Assembly (NCBI GenBank): GCA_026196225.1
Contig: JAPHRD010000118.1
Coordinates: 1 to 51,231, forward strand
Source: Motiliproteus sp.
GTDB lineage: Bacteria > Pseudomonadota > Gammaproteobacteria > Pseudomonadales > Balneatricaceae
Reading direction: 5' to 3'
DNA: 51,231 bases
The notes under the pieces are model-generated. The model saw only the letters and a list, made by a program, of their open reading frames with translations, did no database searches and was not told where the DNA came from. Below are positions 8,006 to 17,048 of this stretch, piece after piece. Positions within the stretch are counted from its first letter, which is position 1; every line of letters starts with the position of its first letter. Made by a program: the position numbers and the translations under genes.

Positions 8006-8368
8006 TTACTTAACCTGAGCAGCCTTCTTAACAGCAGCTTCTACTTCTTCAGCAGTCTTCTTAGCAGACTCTTCTACAACTGCTACGAAAGCTTCTTTAG
8101 CTTCAGTGATAGCAGCGATGCTCTTCTCAGCAGTGTTAGTCATTTGGGCTTCGAGAGCCTTGTAGAACTGAACCTGCTTTTCCAGAGCAACCTGAGGATC
8201 CTTAACCTGAGCCATTTCTTTGAACTGCTCAACAGAAGCGTTAACAACTTCAGTCATGGATTCTTTCTGCAGGTTAGCCAGAGTTTCCAGCGCCTTCTTG
8301 TTAGTCTCAGCCAGGCTAACTACAGGGGCCATGCGCTCTTTCATGTCAGCAAAGATTTGATCGTACAT
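8006..8368 (-). CDS. Phasin family protein (copy 2)
   Basis: A 120-residue phasin, closely similar to copy 1 over residues 1-100 (MYDQIFADMKERMAPVV..., NLQKESMTEVVNASVEQFK, TAEKSIAAITEAKEAFVAVVEESAKKTAEEVEAAV). The tail is shorter and less basic. Expected to sit on the surface of PHA granules. The start at 8368 follows TGAGGACA and aligns with the paralogues; the reading frame remains open to 8401, but that stretch lies in the leader and downstream operator. It is transcribed separately: a consensus promoter lies upstream and a strong terminator downstream. Confidence 0.92.
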   Translation of the reverse strand: MYDQIFADMKERMAPVVSLAETNKKALETLANLQKESMTEVVNASVEQFKEMAQVKDPQVALEKQVQFYKALEAQMTNTAEKSIAAITEAKEAFVAVVEESAKKTAEEVEAAVKKAAQVK

Positions 8369-8390
8369 AATAATGTCCTCAATAAGTTTG

Positions 8391-8467
8391 TTGCAGTGCA
8401 ATAAGTTGATGGTTGTAACTATATAAATTGATCAAAAAGAAGTCAATAACTTTTTTGCTGCGCCGCA
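8391..8467 (-). promoter_or_regulatory. Phasin 2 promoter with flanking TGC-rich operators
   Basis: Minus strand: TGCGGCGCAGCA (8467-8456), -35 TTGACT (8446-8441), 17-bp spacer, -10 TATAGT (8423-8418), then TTGCACTGCAA (8401-8391). Same order and nearly the same spacing as at phasins 1 and 3. Confidence 0.82.
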
Positions 8468-8664
8468 CAACTTTTTATCTATTAGCTAAATATCAACAAC
8501 TTAAAAGCACATTTTCTAGTTTACGGAAATCTTAGATCGGCACATAGGTAGCCTAAAAACCACTAGCAAGCTCCCAAATAATGGTGACGAAAGGGGACCA
8601 GCGATCCATCAGCAGGATTGATTCGATAATGGACTGTCAGGAAAAACAAATAGCCAGACAAGAA

Positions 8665-8697
8665 AAAACCCCTGCCGGCAGACCCGACAGGGGTTTT
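8665..8697 (-). terminator. Terminator of phasin gene 3
   Basis: AAAACCCCTG / CAGGGGTTTT perfect 10-bp stem around a GC-rich loop, with a run of A/T on each side, 19 nt past the phasin 3 stop. Confidence 0.85.
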
Positions 8698-8715
8698 AGT
8701 ATTCTTTGAAGCGAT

Positions 8716-9075
8716 TTACTTAGGAGAGAACTGCTTTACAGCGTCTTCTACTTCAGCAACAGCTTTTTTGGCAGACTCTTCTACAACAGCAACGAAAGCT
8801 TCGTTAGCTTCGGTGATGGTAGCGATGCTTTTCTCAGCAGTGTCGCTCATCTGTGATTCGAGAGACTTGTAGAACTTCAGCTGCAGGTCCAAAGCGGACT
8901 GTGGGTCTTTGCACTGAGCCAGCTCTTTGAACTGCTCAACGGAAGCGTTAACAACTTCAGTCATGGTATCTTTCTGCAGAGCAGCCAGCTTTTCCATAGC
9001 TTTCTTGTTGGTTTCAGCCAGATCAAGTACAGGCTGCATGCGGCCTTGCATATCCTCAAAAAACTTCTCGTACAT
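8716..9075 (-). CDS. Phasin family protein (copy 3)
   Basis: A 119-residue phasin, more diverged at its head (MYEKFFEDMQGRMQPVLDLAETNKKAMEKLAALQKD) than copies 1 and 2 but with the same core (VVNASVEQFKELAQCKDPQ; TAEKSIATITEANEAFVAVVEESAKK). Predicted to bind PHA granules. The ATG at 9075 is preceded by AAGGTGA at good spacing; an in-frame GTG at 9084 is part of that ribosome-binding site and is unlikely to be used. No PHA synthase, depolymerase or phaR gene is in the window, so the polymer pathway must be encoded elsewhere. Confidence 0.92.
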   Translation of the reverse strand: MYEKFFEDMQGRMQPVLDLAETNKKAMEKLAALQKDTMTEVVNASVEQFKELAQCKDPQSALDLQLKFYKSLESQMSDTAEKSIATITEANEAFVAVVEESAKKAVAEVEDAVKQFSPK

Positions 9076-9097
9076 GTGATTCACCTTTTATAATCGG

Positions 9098-9170
9098 TTG
9101 CAGTGCAATAAAACTGAATCGACTATAACTGTATAAAAAATGAACGTCAATAGAATTTTGCTGCATCGCA
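9098..9170 (-). promoter_or_regulatory. Phasin 3 promoter with flanking TGC-rich operators
   Basis: Minus strand: TGCGATGCAGCA (9170-9159), -35 TTGACG (9150-9145), 17-bp spacer, -10 TATAGT (9127-9122), then TTGCACTGCAA (9108-9098). Confidence 0.82.
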
Positions 9171-9203
9171 AAAGCCCCAATTAGCGAGGCCTTTAACAAC
9201 AGA

Positions 9204-10070
9204 TCAGCCGTCAGATTCGCTGCCGCTTTCATAGAAGAGCTCAACAGGCAATTCAAGATGCTCTCTCAACAATGTCGCCAAGCGATCCATCTCTATATTG
9301 CTCCAGGGGGTCGCATCAGACTCAGCAGGTTTTCGAGCCAAGGTATAGGCCTGGATTCGATCGACACAAACCTGACTAACCGCCAACCCTGCTACCAATT
9401 CTAAGTAGGGCTGATAAAGCTGATCACTATAGGCTTGGCCTTGCCAGCGGAAAAAGCAGGACTGTAAAACCACCGGATAGCGCTGGCCAAAGTGACGTAG
9501 CTTTTCGATCAACTGATCAAACTTCAAACGTGAACGGTTGATTCGATCTTGGCTATCCTGATCCCATGCATCCAGCTTGAACCATACCTCACCGCGAGCG
9601 GCAAAGAAGCGCGGAAAAATATCAGCCAGATCGTTGCGGCCAATGCCACTGCCGTTGGTAAACAAAATCAACTTGATCTGCTCCAGCACAGGATGGCGCT
9701 GTTTTAAGGACATTAACAGTTCCAGAACCTGAGGCAGCTGCTTTTCGCTGGTCGGCTCACCATCACCTGCCAGGGCAATATCCTGCAGCTGATAACCCTG
9801 GTACTGACCCTGTTCCAATTCCTGTAACCAATACTCTAGCTCCTGCTCGATCTGAGAGACGCTTGGCCGAATGCGTTCAGGAGTAGAGGTGCGATCGACT
9901 TGGCAATAAACGCAGTCAAAATTGCAGCGCTTGTCGGGATTTAGATTGATACCTAGCGACAATCCTCTGGAGCGTCGTGATACCACAGGATAGACCAGTC
10001 GCTCATACTCACTGAGTCGGCTATGGCTACTGTAGCTAAGGTCAACTTCGACCGGGGTTTGCTTCGCCAT
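9204..10070 (-). CDS. Radical SAM protein (COG0731-like)
   Basis: A 288-residue radical S-adenosylmethionine protein. The 4Fe-4S cluster motif CxxxCxxC is CNFDCVYC (Cys49, 53, 56), preceded by GLSLGINLNP, and the SAM-binding GE motif is ALAGDGEPTSE. The arrangement resembles the stand-alone radical SAM proteins grouped with wyosine-type tRNA enzymes in COG0731, but bacteria do not make wyosine, so the reaction is unknown. Its ATG (10068-10070) overlaps the pdxJ stop by one base (TGATG on the coding strand), which indicates translational coupling and shared expression with pyridoxal phosphate synthesis. Confidence 0.85.
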   Translation of the reverse strand: MAKQTPVEVDLSYSSHSRLSEYERLVYPVVSRRSRGLSLGINLNPDKRCNFDCVYCQVDRTSTPERIRPSVSQIEQELEYWLQELEQGQYQGYQLQDIALAGDGEPTSEKQLPQVLELLMSLKQRHPVLEQIKLILFTNGSGIGRNDLADIFPRFFAARGEVWFKLDAWDQDSQDRINRSRLKFDQLIEKLRHFGQRYPVVLQSCFFRWQGQAYSDQLYQPYLELVAGLAVSQVCVDRIQAYTLARKPAESDATPWSNIEMDRLATLLREHLELPVELFYESGSESDG

Positions 10071-10828
10071 CAGAGCTGCTGCTCTGGTTCAGCCTGGACC
10101 AGGATCTGTTTGTAGGCATTAACCGCGGAACCCAATCCCATCATCAAGGCATCAGAAATCAGTGCATGGCCTATGGATACTTCTTTTAGATTGGGAATAC
10201 TGGCCAAAAGCCCAAGGTTGTCGAGATCCAGATCGTGACCGGCATTTACTTCAAGGCCCACCTCTTGCGCACGCTGAGCAGCATCGGCAAAACGCTGAAA
10301 AACGGTTTGCTGCTGTTCACTGCCATAGGCATCGGCATAGCTTTCGGTATAGAGCTCGACGCGATCAGCACCCAACTCAGCCGCCAACGGGAACTCTTCG
10401 GATTCAGCATCCATAAACAGACTGACTCGACAGCCGATAGCTTTTAGCTCGCCGATTATGGGTTTGAGGCGTTCACCGTCTGCTCTCAAATTCCAGCCAT
10501 GGTCAGAGGTCAGCTGATCCTGAGCGTCGGGCACCAGAGTACATTGCTGTGGTTTTACCGCACGCACCAGTTCCATAAAGCCAGGATATTCCCCCATCGC
10601 TCCTTCAAAGGGGTTTCCCTCAATATTGAATTCCACTTCCAACATCTCAGACAAAGCATAAACATCATCGGGACGAATATGGCGCAGATCGGGGCGAGGA
10701 TGTACGGTGATGCCATCGGCACCGTTAGCCAGCGAAATTCTTGCCGCTTCAGTAACACTGGGAGTTCCAGACAGACGAGAATTTCTTACCAGAGCAATTT
10801 TGTTGAGGTTGACGCTCAATGCGGTCAT
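10070..10828 (-). CDS. pdxJ: Pyridoxine 5'-phosphate synthase
   Basis: A 252-residue PdxJ TIM barrel that condenses 3-amino-1-hydroxyacetone phosphate and 1-deoxyxylulose-5-phosphate into pyridoxine phosphate, the last ring-forming step of the DXP-dependent vitamin B6 pathway. Visible landmarks are LSVNLNKIALVRNSR at the N-terminus, DGITVHPRPDLRHI, FNIEGNPF, the catalytic-Glu region DRVELYTESYA and the terminal phosphate-binding EVNAGHDLDLDN and EVSIGHALISDAL. The ATG at 10828 is chosen over the upstream TTG at 10849 because AGGTAAG lies just before it. Unlike E. coli, it is not linked to recO or acpS; here it is coupled to a radical SAM gene. Confidence 0.95.
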   Translation of the reverse strand: MTALSVNLNKIALVRNSRLSGTPSVTEAARISLANGADGITVHPRPDLRHIRPDDVYALSEMLEVEFNIEGNPFEGAMGEYPGFMELVRAVKPQQCTLVPDAQDQLTSDHGWNLRADGERLKPIIGELKAIGCRVSLFMDAESEEFPLAAELGADRVELYTESYADAYGSEQQQTVFQRFADAAQRAQEVGLEVNAGHDLDLDNLGLLASIPNLKEVSIGHALISDALMMGLGSAVNAYKQILVQAEPEQQL

Positions 10829-10939
10829 GGACTTACCTATGGTGTTCAAACAGCCAATATCAAACCAACCATTGTAAGTCTTTTGATCCCCGCAATCACT
10901 TTAATTTGCGAGGATCTCATTCAGATGCAGGAGGGAAAC

Positions 10940-11488
10940 TCAGGGTATCAACAATGACTTGCACAATGCCTTCACATCACTCTCGGCATAAGGCTGATCA
11001 TCGTAATTAAGTAAACTCTGGCCAAAGACGTAACTGTAGAAAAGGTAGGCGCGGCTAAAGGCTTCTTGAGCTTCCAGGCCTAAACGAGAAAACAACCCGG
11101 CGACGGATTGCAATCGATCACGATCTACGGTTTTGACGGTTAAGGCGGCCTGCTCAGAGTTTCGCGCCCAATCGCGTACCGCCAGCTCAATAGCATTACC
11201 CCGTGGATTGGTGTGATCGGTATAGAGCTGTAACAGCTGATCGAGGATCTGGGCAGCATCCCGGTCGCTGTTGACCTGTTGATGGATGGTCTCGACACGT
11301 CCCCGCTGCCACTGGTCCAGCATGTTGTCGAGCAACTCGTTACGATTTTTGAAGTGCCAGTAAAAGCCGCCTTTGGTGACTTTTAAGCGTTTGGCCAGTG
11401 CTTCCACCTTGATATGATCAACGCCACCATCGGCAAGTACCGAGAACGCCTCATGTATCCAAGCTTCACGGGTTATCTTTACATTCAT
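10940..11488 (-). CDS. TetR/AcrR family transcriptional regulator
   Basis: A 182-residue TetR-type repressor. The N-terminal helix-turn-helix (about 5-50) has the signature VEALAKRLKVTKGGFYWHFKNRNELLDNML; the remainder is a variable helical ligand domain. Start 11488 (MNVKITREAW) fits family N-termini better than the upstream start at 11509. Target and ligand cannot be inferred. The nearest upstream gene, transcribed the same way, is a hotdog thioesterase, and the neighbouring downstream gene is pdxJ. Confidence 0.87.
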   Translation of the reverse strand: MNVKITREAWIHEAFSVLADGGVDHIKVEALAKRLKVTKGGFYWHFKNRNELLDNMLDQWQRGRVETIHQQVNSDRDAAQILDQLLQLYTDHTNPRGNAIELAVRDWARNSEQAALTVKTVDRDRLQSVAGLFSRLGLEAQEAFSRAYLFYSYVFGQSLLNYDDQPYAESDVKALCKSLLIP

Positions 11489-11613
11489 CAACCTGCACCA
11501 GCGGCCCAATCAGCCTATCGCCATTAAAGGCCACCTATAGAACCGTAAAGCCAACCTCAGGTCAAATCCACAGAGTGCTACAGAGTGCTTAAGTGGATAG
11601 GATAAACAACGTT

Positions 11614-12087
11614 TTAAATTCCCAGCACCCGGCCGACATCTTCTGGCTGTTCAAAACTATGGTGATAGCGACCAATCTCCCCCAGCCTGTTCAAGGCCTT
11701 TTCGGGAAAAGGGCACCCTTTTCGATTTTCCATGTCCACGTGAACCAATAAAAGCTCATTGGTCGCGGCTAAAAAGCCTTCGGATTCATGGAACATTTGA
11801 TGGAACAGGCGAATTTTTTTATCGCTGCAATCCAGTAACTGGGTCGTCACATAGAGAGGGGCTCCCTGACGCACCTCGCGTTTGTAGGTGACATTCATAT
11901 CCACCACAAACACAGAACGGTTGGTGGCTTCTACATAACCGGGGCCAAGGTTTATATTTTCAAGAAAAGCATCGGTGGCTTGATCAAAGGCCAGAACGTA
12001 GTAAGCAACATTCATGTGGCCGTTATAATCAATCCATTGTGGCAGTACTTCGCAACGGTAAGCACTGAAAGGAACTCGGGCATCCAT
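11614..12087 (-). CDS. Acyl-CoA thioesterase, hotdog (4HBT) fold
   Basis: A 157-residue single-hotdog protein. The motif QWIDYNGHMNVAYYVLAFDQATDAF contains the Asp (about residue 20) and the GHMN turn common to 4-hydroxybenzoyl-CoA-type thioesterases. It should hydrolyse an acyl-CoA to the free acid; the acyl group is unknown, and Pseudomonas relatives occur in carnitine catabolism and lipid metabolism. Start 12087 (MDARVPF) is supported by AAGGAGGACA upstream; the longer frame to 12174 is hydrophobic leader-like read-through of an AT-rich promoter region. Confidence 0.85.
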   Translation of the reverse strand: MDARVPFSAYRCEVLPQWIDYNGHMNVAYYVLAFDQATDAFLENINLGPGYVEATNRSVFVVDMNVTYKREVRQGAPLYVTTQLLDCSDKKIRLFHQMFHESEGFLAATNELLLVHVDMENRKGCPFPEKALNRLGEIGRYHHSFEQPEDVGRVLGI

Positions 12088-12321
12088 AGTCGATGTCCTC
12101 CTTCTTTTTTTTGTTATAAGGAGTGAACGGCTAAAGACTAACGCTGAAAAAAACAGATTTCCAGAAAAAAACACCGCAAGTGCAACATTTTTTATGTCGC
12201 GAAAACACAGCTATATTTATTCTTTAATTTACAACAACTTAAAGATAAATAATCTTTTGTTATATCGTTAAAACAAAGAGGCGATTATGTTTTTTTGCTC
12301 ATGCAACATGAGTTTTTCGAT

Positions 12322-13446
12322 TTAACCGTGCCCCACTCGAATTAAATTGCTGCGCAAAATCGTCAATTGTCCGATCAGTTTTCGGCTGTTTTCCGGCCCC
12401 ATACGTAGCATCTGCTTATGAGCATCAGAGAGCTGTTCCAGCTCTGGATCCGCATACTTAAACATCACCGAAGGACGCTCCAATTCAAGGGTCCCTGGTT
12501 GTATAGGGCTATCAATAAGGTGATCGATAGCCATCAACAAACGCTTATGGAAGGATTTTCGCGAGTAGCCCAGCTCACCATAGGCTTGCTGCAACAGCGG
12601 ATAATAACGCTGATAAAGGGCACTCAGGCGCTGACTGTCCATCACTGACAGCAGGTCAATATAGGTAGTGTAGCGGCTGAAATTGTAGCCCCCCAGAAAC
12701 AGCTGATCTCCCTGTTCTACCGCGCGAAAACTGGTATTGAGCGGCCGTATAACGCTATGTTTGCTAGGGATTTGACCCTCAGCCATGTTATCTATTAGAA
12801 CTACAAATTTTCGAACCAGCTCCTCGTCAATCAACCAATCTGCCAACAGCATGGTGCTATCCAGCGACGTAATAACCTCGCGAATCTCTTTATCGCTGCT
12901 GTCCAGCGGGGGCAGTTTCTTAACCACAGGCTTGGCAGTGCCCTTCGGCGATGCACTACCACGGGTATCTGCAGAGGATGCGTTGCCAGGATTGTTAGAA
13001 CCAGCCAAGGTTGAAAAGCTGTTTTGGTCGCCGGCCACTGCGGAATTGGCAGCAGATTCTGGATCTAAAGCTGCGAGGGTTTGGCCACTCATTTGGGCTG
13101 GAGCCTGGTTAACAATTCCACTGAAGGTGGTTTGAGTCTGCTGAGAACCGCTACTGACCTGCACCCGTGTCGGCTTCGATGTCGGCACGACCTCTACCCG
13201 CTTCAGCGACATAAGCTGCTGACGGCTCAGTTGAGACTCATCAATCTGTATCGGGGCTTGTGCGGATGGGGACTGAGTTTCCGGTACCGGAGCCGTGGAT
13301 GCGGCAGCCGGATACTCCGGTTCGTTGCGCAGCAACATCAGATATGCCACTGCGCCCAACATCGCCACCATGATCAGGCTGCCTAAAAATCTGATAACAG
13401 TATTTCCTTTCTGCTGTTGCAGCTGTCGATTCGATACAGCGAACAT
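12322..13446 (-). CDS. DUF3014 domain-containing membrane protein
   Basis: A 374-residue protein with one N-terminal transmembrane helix (about 18-40). It continues into a long, low-complexity Ser/Pro/Gln/Ala linker (about 45-175) and a C-terminal DUF3014 domain (about 178-370), recognised by LPPLDSSDKEIREVI, LVRKFVVLIDNMAEG, RYTTYIDLLSVMD, QAYGELGYSRKSFHKRLLMAIDHLI and QMLRMGPENSRKLIGQL. The topology suggests the domain lies in the periplasm. Function is unknown. It is transcribed in the same direction as the kinase upstream, with about 150 nt between them. Confidence 0.85.
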   Translation of the reverse strand: MFAVSNRQLQQQKGNTVIRFLGSLIMVAMLGAVAYLMLLRNEPEYPAAASTAPVPETQSPSAQAPIQIDESQLSRQQLMSLKRVEVVPTSKPTRVQVSSGSQQTQTTFSGIVNQAPAQMSGQTLAALDPESAANSAVAGDQNSFSTLAGSNNPGNASSADTRGSASPKGTAKPVVKKLPPLDSSDKEIREVITSLDSTMLLADWLIDEELVRKFVVLIDNMAEGQIPSKHSVIRPLNTSFRAVEQGDQLFLGGYNFSRYTTYIDLLSVMDSQRLSALYQRYYPLLQQAYGELGYSRKSFHKRLLMAIDHLIDSPIQPGTLELERPSVMFKYADPELEQLSDAHKQMLRMGPENSRKLIGQLTILRSNLIRVGHG

Positions 13447-13595
13447 TAGCTCAAATCCCCCGAGACTTAGAGTCGTGGTTTGTACAGCGGAATTAATGCA
13501 ATGAATTCAACTAATCAGACCATAGTTACCGGCAAGGTTCCAGTCTTAGATCACGGCAACCCTTTGAGCCAGACTGCTTTTAGCCACTCTTGTTG

Positions 13596-15440
13596 TCATT
13601 TGGGAGGATGCTTCTGTACCCGTTTGGGATCACGAGGGTAAAAGCGCTCTGGAAGTCGATCGATATGGGTAAACACGCGGGTGTCTTTGTAAGGCATTTT
13701 CATAAAGCCGGAGATCCCTGAGCCCCGGATATGATCCACATCCTCCAGAATAGCTTCCAGCAAACAACGAAAGTCAGCTTCCCGGGTCGGATCTAGCAAT
13801 CGGTAATAACTGTGGATCTTAAGATGGGTTGGCAGGCTCTCAAAGATGATCAAGCCGGCATGGTGAATCTCATTCAGTTGTTGTAGGTGAGCAATGATAC
13901 TGCCGGGAAGCTCCAGAAACTCCTCCGGGTCCTTACCATCCTCAAAGTAGGAGTGCACCCGACTCTGGTCTTCCTGCTCCGGCACGTCAGATACTTCAAA
14001 AGGGATCTGCATATCGGGGGCAGGCACAAAGGGGATCGATGAATCTTCCCGTTCAATATGCAGCGTATCTTTGGCATTGAAGAAACAGCATTTGAAAACC
14101 CCCTGGCGGTAGATTGCTCTGGCCAGCGAGACCATATTGTTGACCGAGCTAACAAAAGAGGGTCTGAGCTGGTCATCGTGAAGATTCAGGCAGGAATCGA
14201 TATAAACGCCATCTTTTTGCCAACGCACCGCCAAACCACCCACCACCGGGTATTTTCCCAGTCGACTGATGCTGGCCAGGAAGGCTTTTTCGGTTTCCCC
14301 CATCCCCTGCAGGAAGTTTTTGTAATAGCGATCAAATTGAACATCGTCGATATCTTTGATCGACTCTTCCACCCCCTCAACGCCCTCCTCCCGCAGGAAC
14401 GACTTGCGGGAGCTGTAGGCCACCGTTTCGATCTCTTGTCGATTTTGGTGGGACCAGATGGGAATCAGATGGGGTTCCGGGGCTTCTTGTAGATCGATCA
14501 CCAGATTTTTCGCCATATTTGCCATATTACGAAGAAAATAATCACCGGCCTCTCCGCGCTGCTTCTGATCACCCTCAAGCATCGCCTGCAAAACCCGAGC
14601 AAACTCTATCGGCAGTCCAAGCGCGGTAGCAGGAATGGCCTGAAAACCAAATCGACAGGACTGCCCCGAAGCCAATGCATACAAAGTTCCAGCCAAGCCC
14701 TGTTCATCAAAACGTGGTGACGACAGCGCACCGTTTAGTTGTTCGCTACCAATAAAGTAAACATCCCCCAGGCGGGCATTAGAGTTCTGCAGATCCCCAG
14801 ACATTAGATCCATCACTTGATTGGATACAAACTGGCCACCGGCATCCAGTTGCGCATAGACCGAAGACCCCCAGTCAATAAGTGCCACAGTTTCACTATT
14901 CGACTCGAACATAACGTTGGAGGGTTTGATATCACCGTGTACCACCGGGCGCTGATCCGAGATCGCCTGGTAACGCAAGCGGCTGAGAATTTCTGCCAAC
15001 TGAGCGGCTATGTGAGTCACCAACCGAGGAGAGATACGGCCTTCGCGCAGCGACCACTCTTCTAAGTCAACCCCGGGAGCCCGCTCCATCACCATAATCG
15101 CCTGCCGACCAATACGCTGGAACTCCACCAATTTAGGCACTTGTGGATGATCCACCTGGCCCAGCATAAAGGCCTCCTCCTCCAGGCGGTCCTGCACATG
15201 CTGGGGTAGATTGATACGGGAAAACTTGAATACCAAGGCCCGCCCATCGCGGGCAATTCCACCAAAAACAAAGCCGAAAGCGCCCTTGCCGATCAGTTCT
15301 ATCTGTTGGTATCCCAGCTGTTGCAGCTGCTGCTTACAGAGGCTAACCCAATCCTTGAGCTTCTGTGCATCGCCATGGCTCAGCAGATAGATCGACTGCT
15401 CTTCAGGTATGTAAAACTGCTGCAGGTTGGGGTAATCCAT
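13596..15440 (-). CDS. Hanks-type serine/threonine protein kinase with C-terminal extension
   Basis: A 614-residue protein. The kinase domain covers about 45-330: glycine loop IGKGAFGFVFGG, ATP-binding Lys in LVFKFSR (Lys72), helix-C Glu in RLEEEAF, catalytic loop HGDIKPSNVMF (168-178) and metal-binding DWG (189-191) in place of DFG. HGD replaces HRD, so it is not of the RD class. The remaining 280 residues match no domain I recognise. There is no transmembrane segment, unlike PknB-type kinases. It lies 57 nt after the E2 gene of the branched-chain dehydrogenase and is probably cotranscribed. A GTG at 15548 would add 36 residues overlapping the E2 end; I prefer ATG 15440. Confidence 0.85.
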   Translation of the reverse strand: MDYPNLQQFYIPEEQSIYLLSHGDAQKLKDWVSLCKQQLQQLGYQQIELIGKGAFGFVFGGIARDGRALVFKFSRINLPQHVQDRLEEEAFMLGQVDHPQVPKLVEFQRIGRQAIMVMERAPGVDLEEWSLREGRISPRLVTHIAAQLAEILSRLRYQAISDQRPVVHGDIKPSNVMFESNSETVALIDWGSSVYAQLDAGGQFVSNQVMDLMSGDLQNSNARLGDVYFIGSEQLNGALSSPRFDEQGLAGTLYALASGQSCRFGFQAIPATALGLPIEFARVLQAMLEGDQKQRGEAGDYFLRNMANMAKNLVIDLQEAPEPHLIPIWSHQNRQEIETVAYSSRKSFLREEGVEGVEESIKDIDDVQFDRYYKNFLQGMGETEKAFLASISRLGKYPVVGGLAVRWQKDGVYIDSCLNLHDDQLRPSFVSSVNNMVSLARAIYRQGVFKCCFFNAKDTLHIEREDSSIPFVPAPDMQIPFEVSDVPEQEDQSRVHSYFEDGKDPEEFLELPGSIIAHLQQLNEIHHAGLIIFESLPTHLKIHSYYRLLDPTREADFRCLLEAILEDVDHIRGSGISGFMKMPYKDTRVFTHIDRLPERFYPRDPKRVQKHPPK

Positions 15441-15496
15441 CCACGAGTCCCAAGGCCAGACGTGATAATCGGGGTGCCAGATGCACCCCGCTATGG

Positions 15497-17038
15497 TCAG
15501 CTTATATCCAGCAACAGTGAGGCTGGATCTTCCAGATAAGATTGCCACAGGCCACTGAAGCGAGCCATGGTGCCACCATCGATAATCCGATGGTCACCGG
15601 ACCAGCTGATGGCAACGATACAACGCTCCTCCACTTCGCCCCTATCATTGAAACGGGGCAGACGCTGTATCCGTCCCAGCGCCACAATTGCTACCTCGGG
15701 AGGATTGATCACCGGTACTGCGTAGGTCCCCCCCAGGCTGCCGATATTGGAGATGCTGATAGTGCCACTCTTCAAATCTTCCGGCGCAACCCTTCCTTCT
15801 CGGGCAGAATCAGCTAGCCGCTGAACCTCGGCAGCAATTTCAAGAATGCTCAAACGCTCTACTGCCTTAATATTAGGTAGCAACAGTCCGACCTGGGAGT
15901 CCACCGCCATGCCAATATTACATTCGGGCAGATAGTGGATTTCAGAGCCGTCGTCACTGATTCGGCTGTTAAGTATCGGGTACTTCTTCACCGCTATCGC
16001 CATCGCCTTCATTAGGAACGGCATCAGCGTCAGCCTAACCCCCTGTTGTTCGGCCTTGGCTTTCAACTGCGCTTTCACCTTCAAGAGCTCGGTGATATCT
16101 ACCTCATCGCCGAAGGTAAAGTGGGGAATGGTACGGGCTGACAGGCTCATCTGCCTAGCCATCGCTGCCCGAACTCCACGGATTGGCTCAATTCGGATAC
16201 CCGGCGAAGAGATGCTTTCAGCTACTGCAGGTTCGGCACTAGCCGATGGCTCCAGCGCTTGATCAGCTTGTTGCTGAAAACGCAGCACATCCTCCTTCAG
16301 CACTCTCCCGTCTTTGCCGGTGCCAGAAATCAAGCCGATATCCAGCTCCTGCTCCCGACAGATTCTGCGTACCGCCGGGCTGGCCAATACCCGCTTACGC
16401 TCTGCGGATTGGGAATTATCCCCGGTCATTGATGCCACCGTCTCCACAGCAGGATTAGCCATTGGTGTGCGTTTCACTGTAGGCTTGACCGCTTCGGGTT
16501 TACTCAGCTCATCACCATCAGGAATCAGCGCAAATAGCGGCTCATGCACCTTGGCCAATTCCCCCTGAGGGCAGTAAAGCTGGGTAATGGTTCCCGATTT
16601 AGGTGACGGTATCTGCACCAGCGCCTTGTCGGTCATCACATCCACCACCGGCTGATCTTCATCGATATGATCACCCTCCGCTATCAGCCACTCCACCACT
16701 TCGCACTCAACAATACCCTCACCAATATCTGGCAAGATAAAGTCCTCGCTGGCGGCAGTCACAGTCTCCTCACTGGCCGTTTTTTCTGGCTCATCAGCAA
16801 CATCCATGTCAATGGAAAACAGCGCTTCATGAACTTTGGCACTATCGCCCTGCTGGTAGTAGAGCTTGGCGATACGCCCTCCATAGGGGGCGGGTATCTG
16901 CACCAGGGCTTTGTCGGTCATCACATCGGCTATCGGTTGATCTTCCTGGATAAGCTCACCTTCAGTGACCAGCCACTCCACCAGCTCGCACTCGACAATG
17001 CCCTCTCCGATATCCGGCAATATAAAATCTTTTAGCAT
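15497..17038 (-). CDS. bkdB: Branched-chain 2-oxoacid dehydrogenase E2 (dihydrolipoyl acyltransferase)
   Basis: A 513-residue E2 core protein. Two lipoyl domains (about 1-76 and 98-173), each with the lipoylated Lys in [11 protein letters not shown] (Lys43 and Lys138), are followed by Pro/Ala/Thr linkers. A peripheral subunit-binding domain (about 215-250, [14 protein letters not shown] ... GRVLKEDVL) and the catalytic acyltransferase domain (about 285-513) come next, with the active-site His and Asp in [10 protein letters not shown]. It transfers the branched acyl group from E1 to CoA. Two lipoyl domains are more than the single one of most bacterial BkdB proteins. No E3 (lpd) gene lies beside it, so E3 must come from elsewhere. 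Gene order: E1 alpha, E1 beta, E2, kinase. Confidence 0.93.
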   Translation of the reverse strand: MLKDFILPDIGEGIVECELVEWLVTEGELIQEDQPIADVMTDKALVQIPAPYGGRIAKLYYQQGDSAKVHEALFSIDMDVADEPEKTASEETVTAASEDFILPDIGEGIVECEVVEWLIAEGDHIDEDQPVVDVMTDKALVQIPSPKSGTITQLYCPQGELAKVHEPLFALIPDGDELSKPEAVKPTVKRTPMANPAVETVASMTGDNSQSAERKRVLASPAVRRICREQELDIGLISGTGKDGRVLKEDVLRFQQQADQALEPSASAEPAVAESISSPGIRIEPIRGVRAAMARQMSLSARTIPHFTFGDEVDITELLKVKAQLKAKAEQQGVRLTLMPFLMKAMAIAVKKYPILNSRISDDGSEIHYLPECNIGMAVDSQVGLLLPNIKAVERLSILEIAAEVQRLADSAREGRVAPEDLKSGTISISNIGSLGGTYAVPVINPPEVAIVALGRIQRLPRFNDRGEVEERCIVAISWSGDHRIIDGGTMARFSGLWQSYLEDPASLLLDIS

Positions 17039-17048
17039 GACCGCTCCT

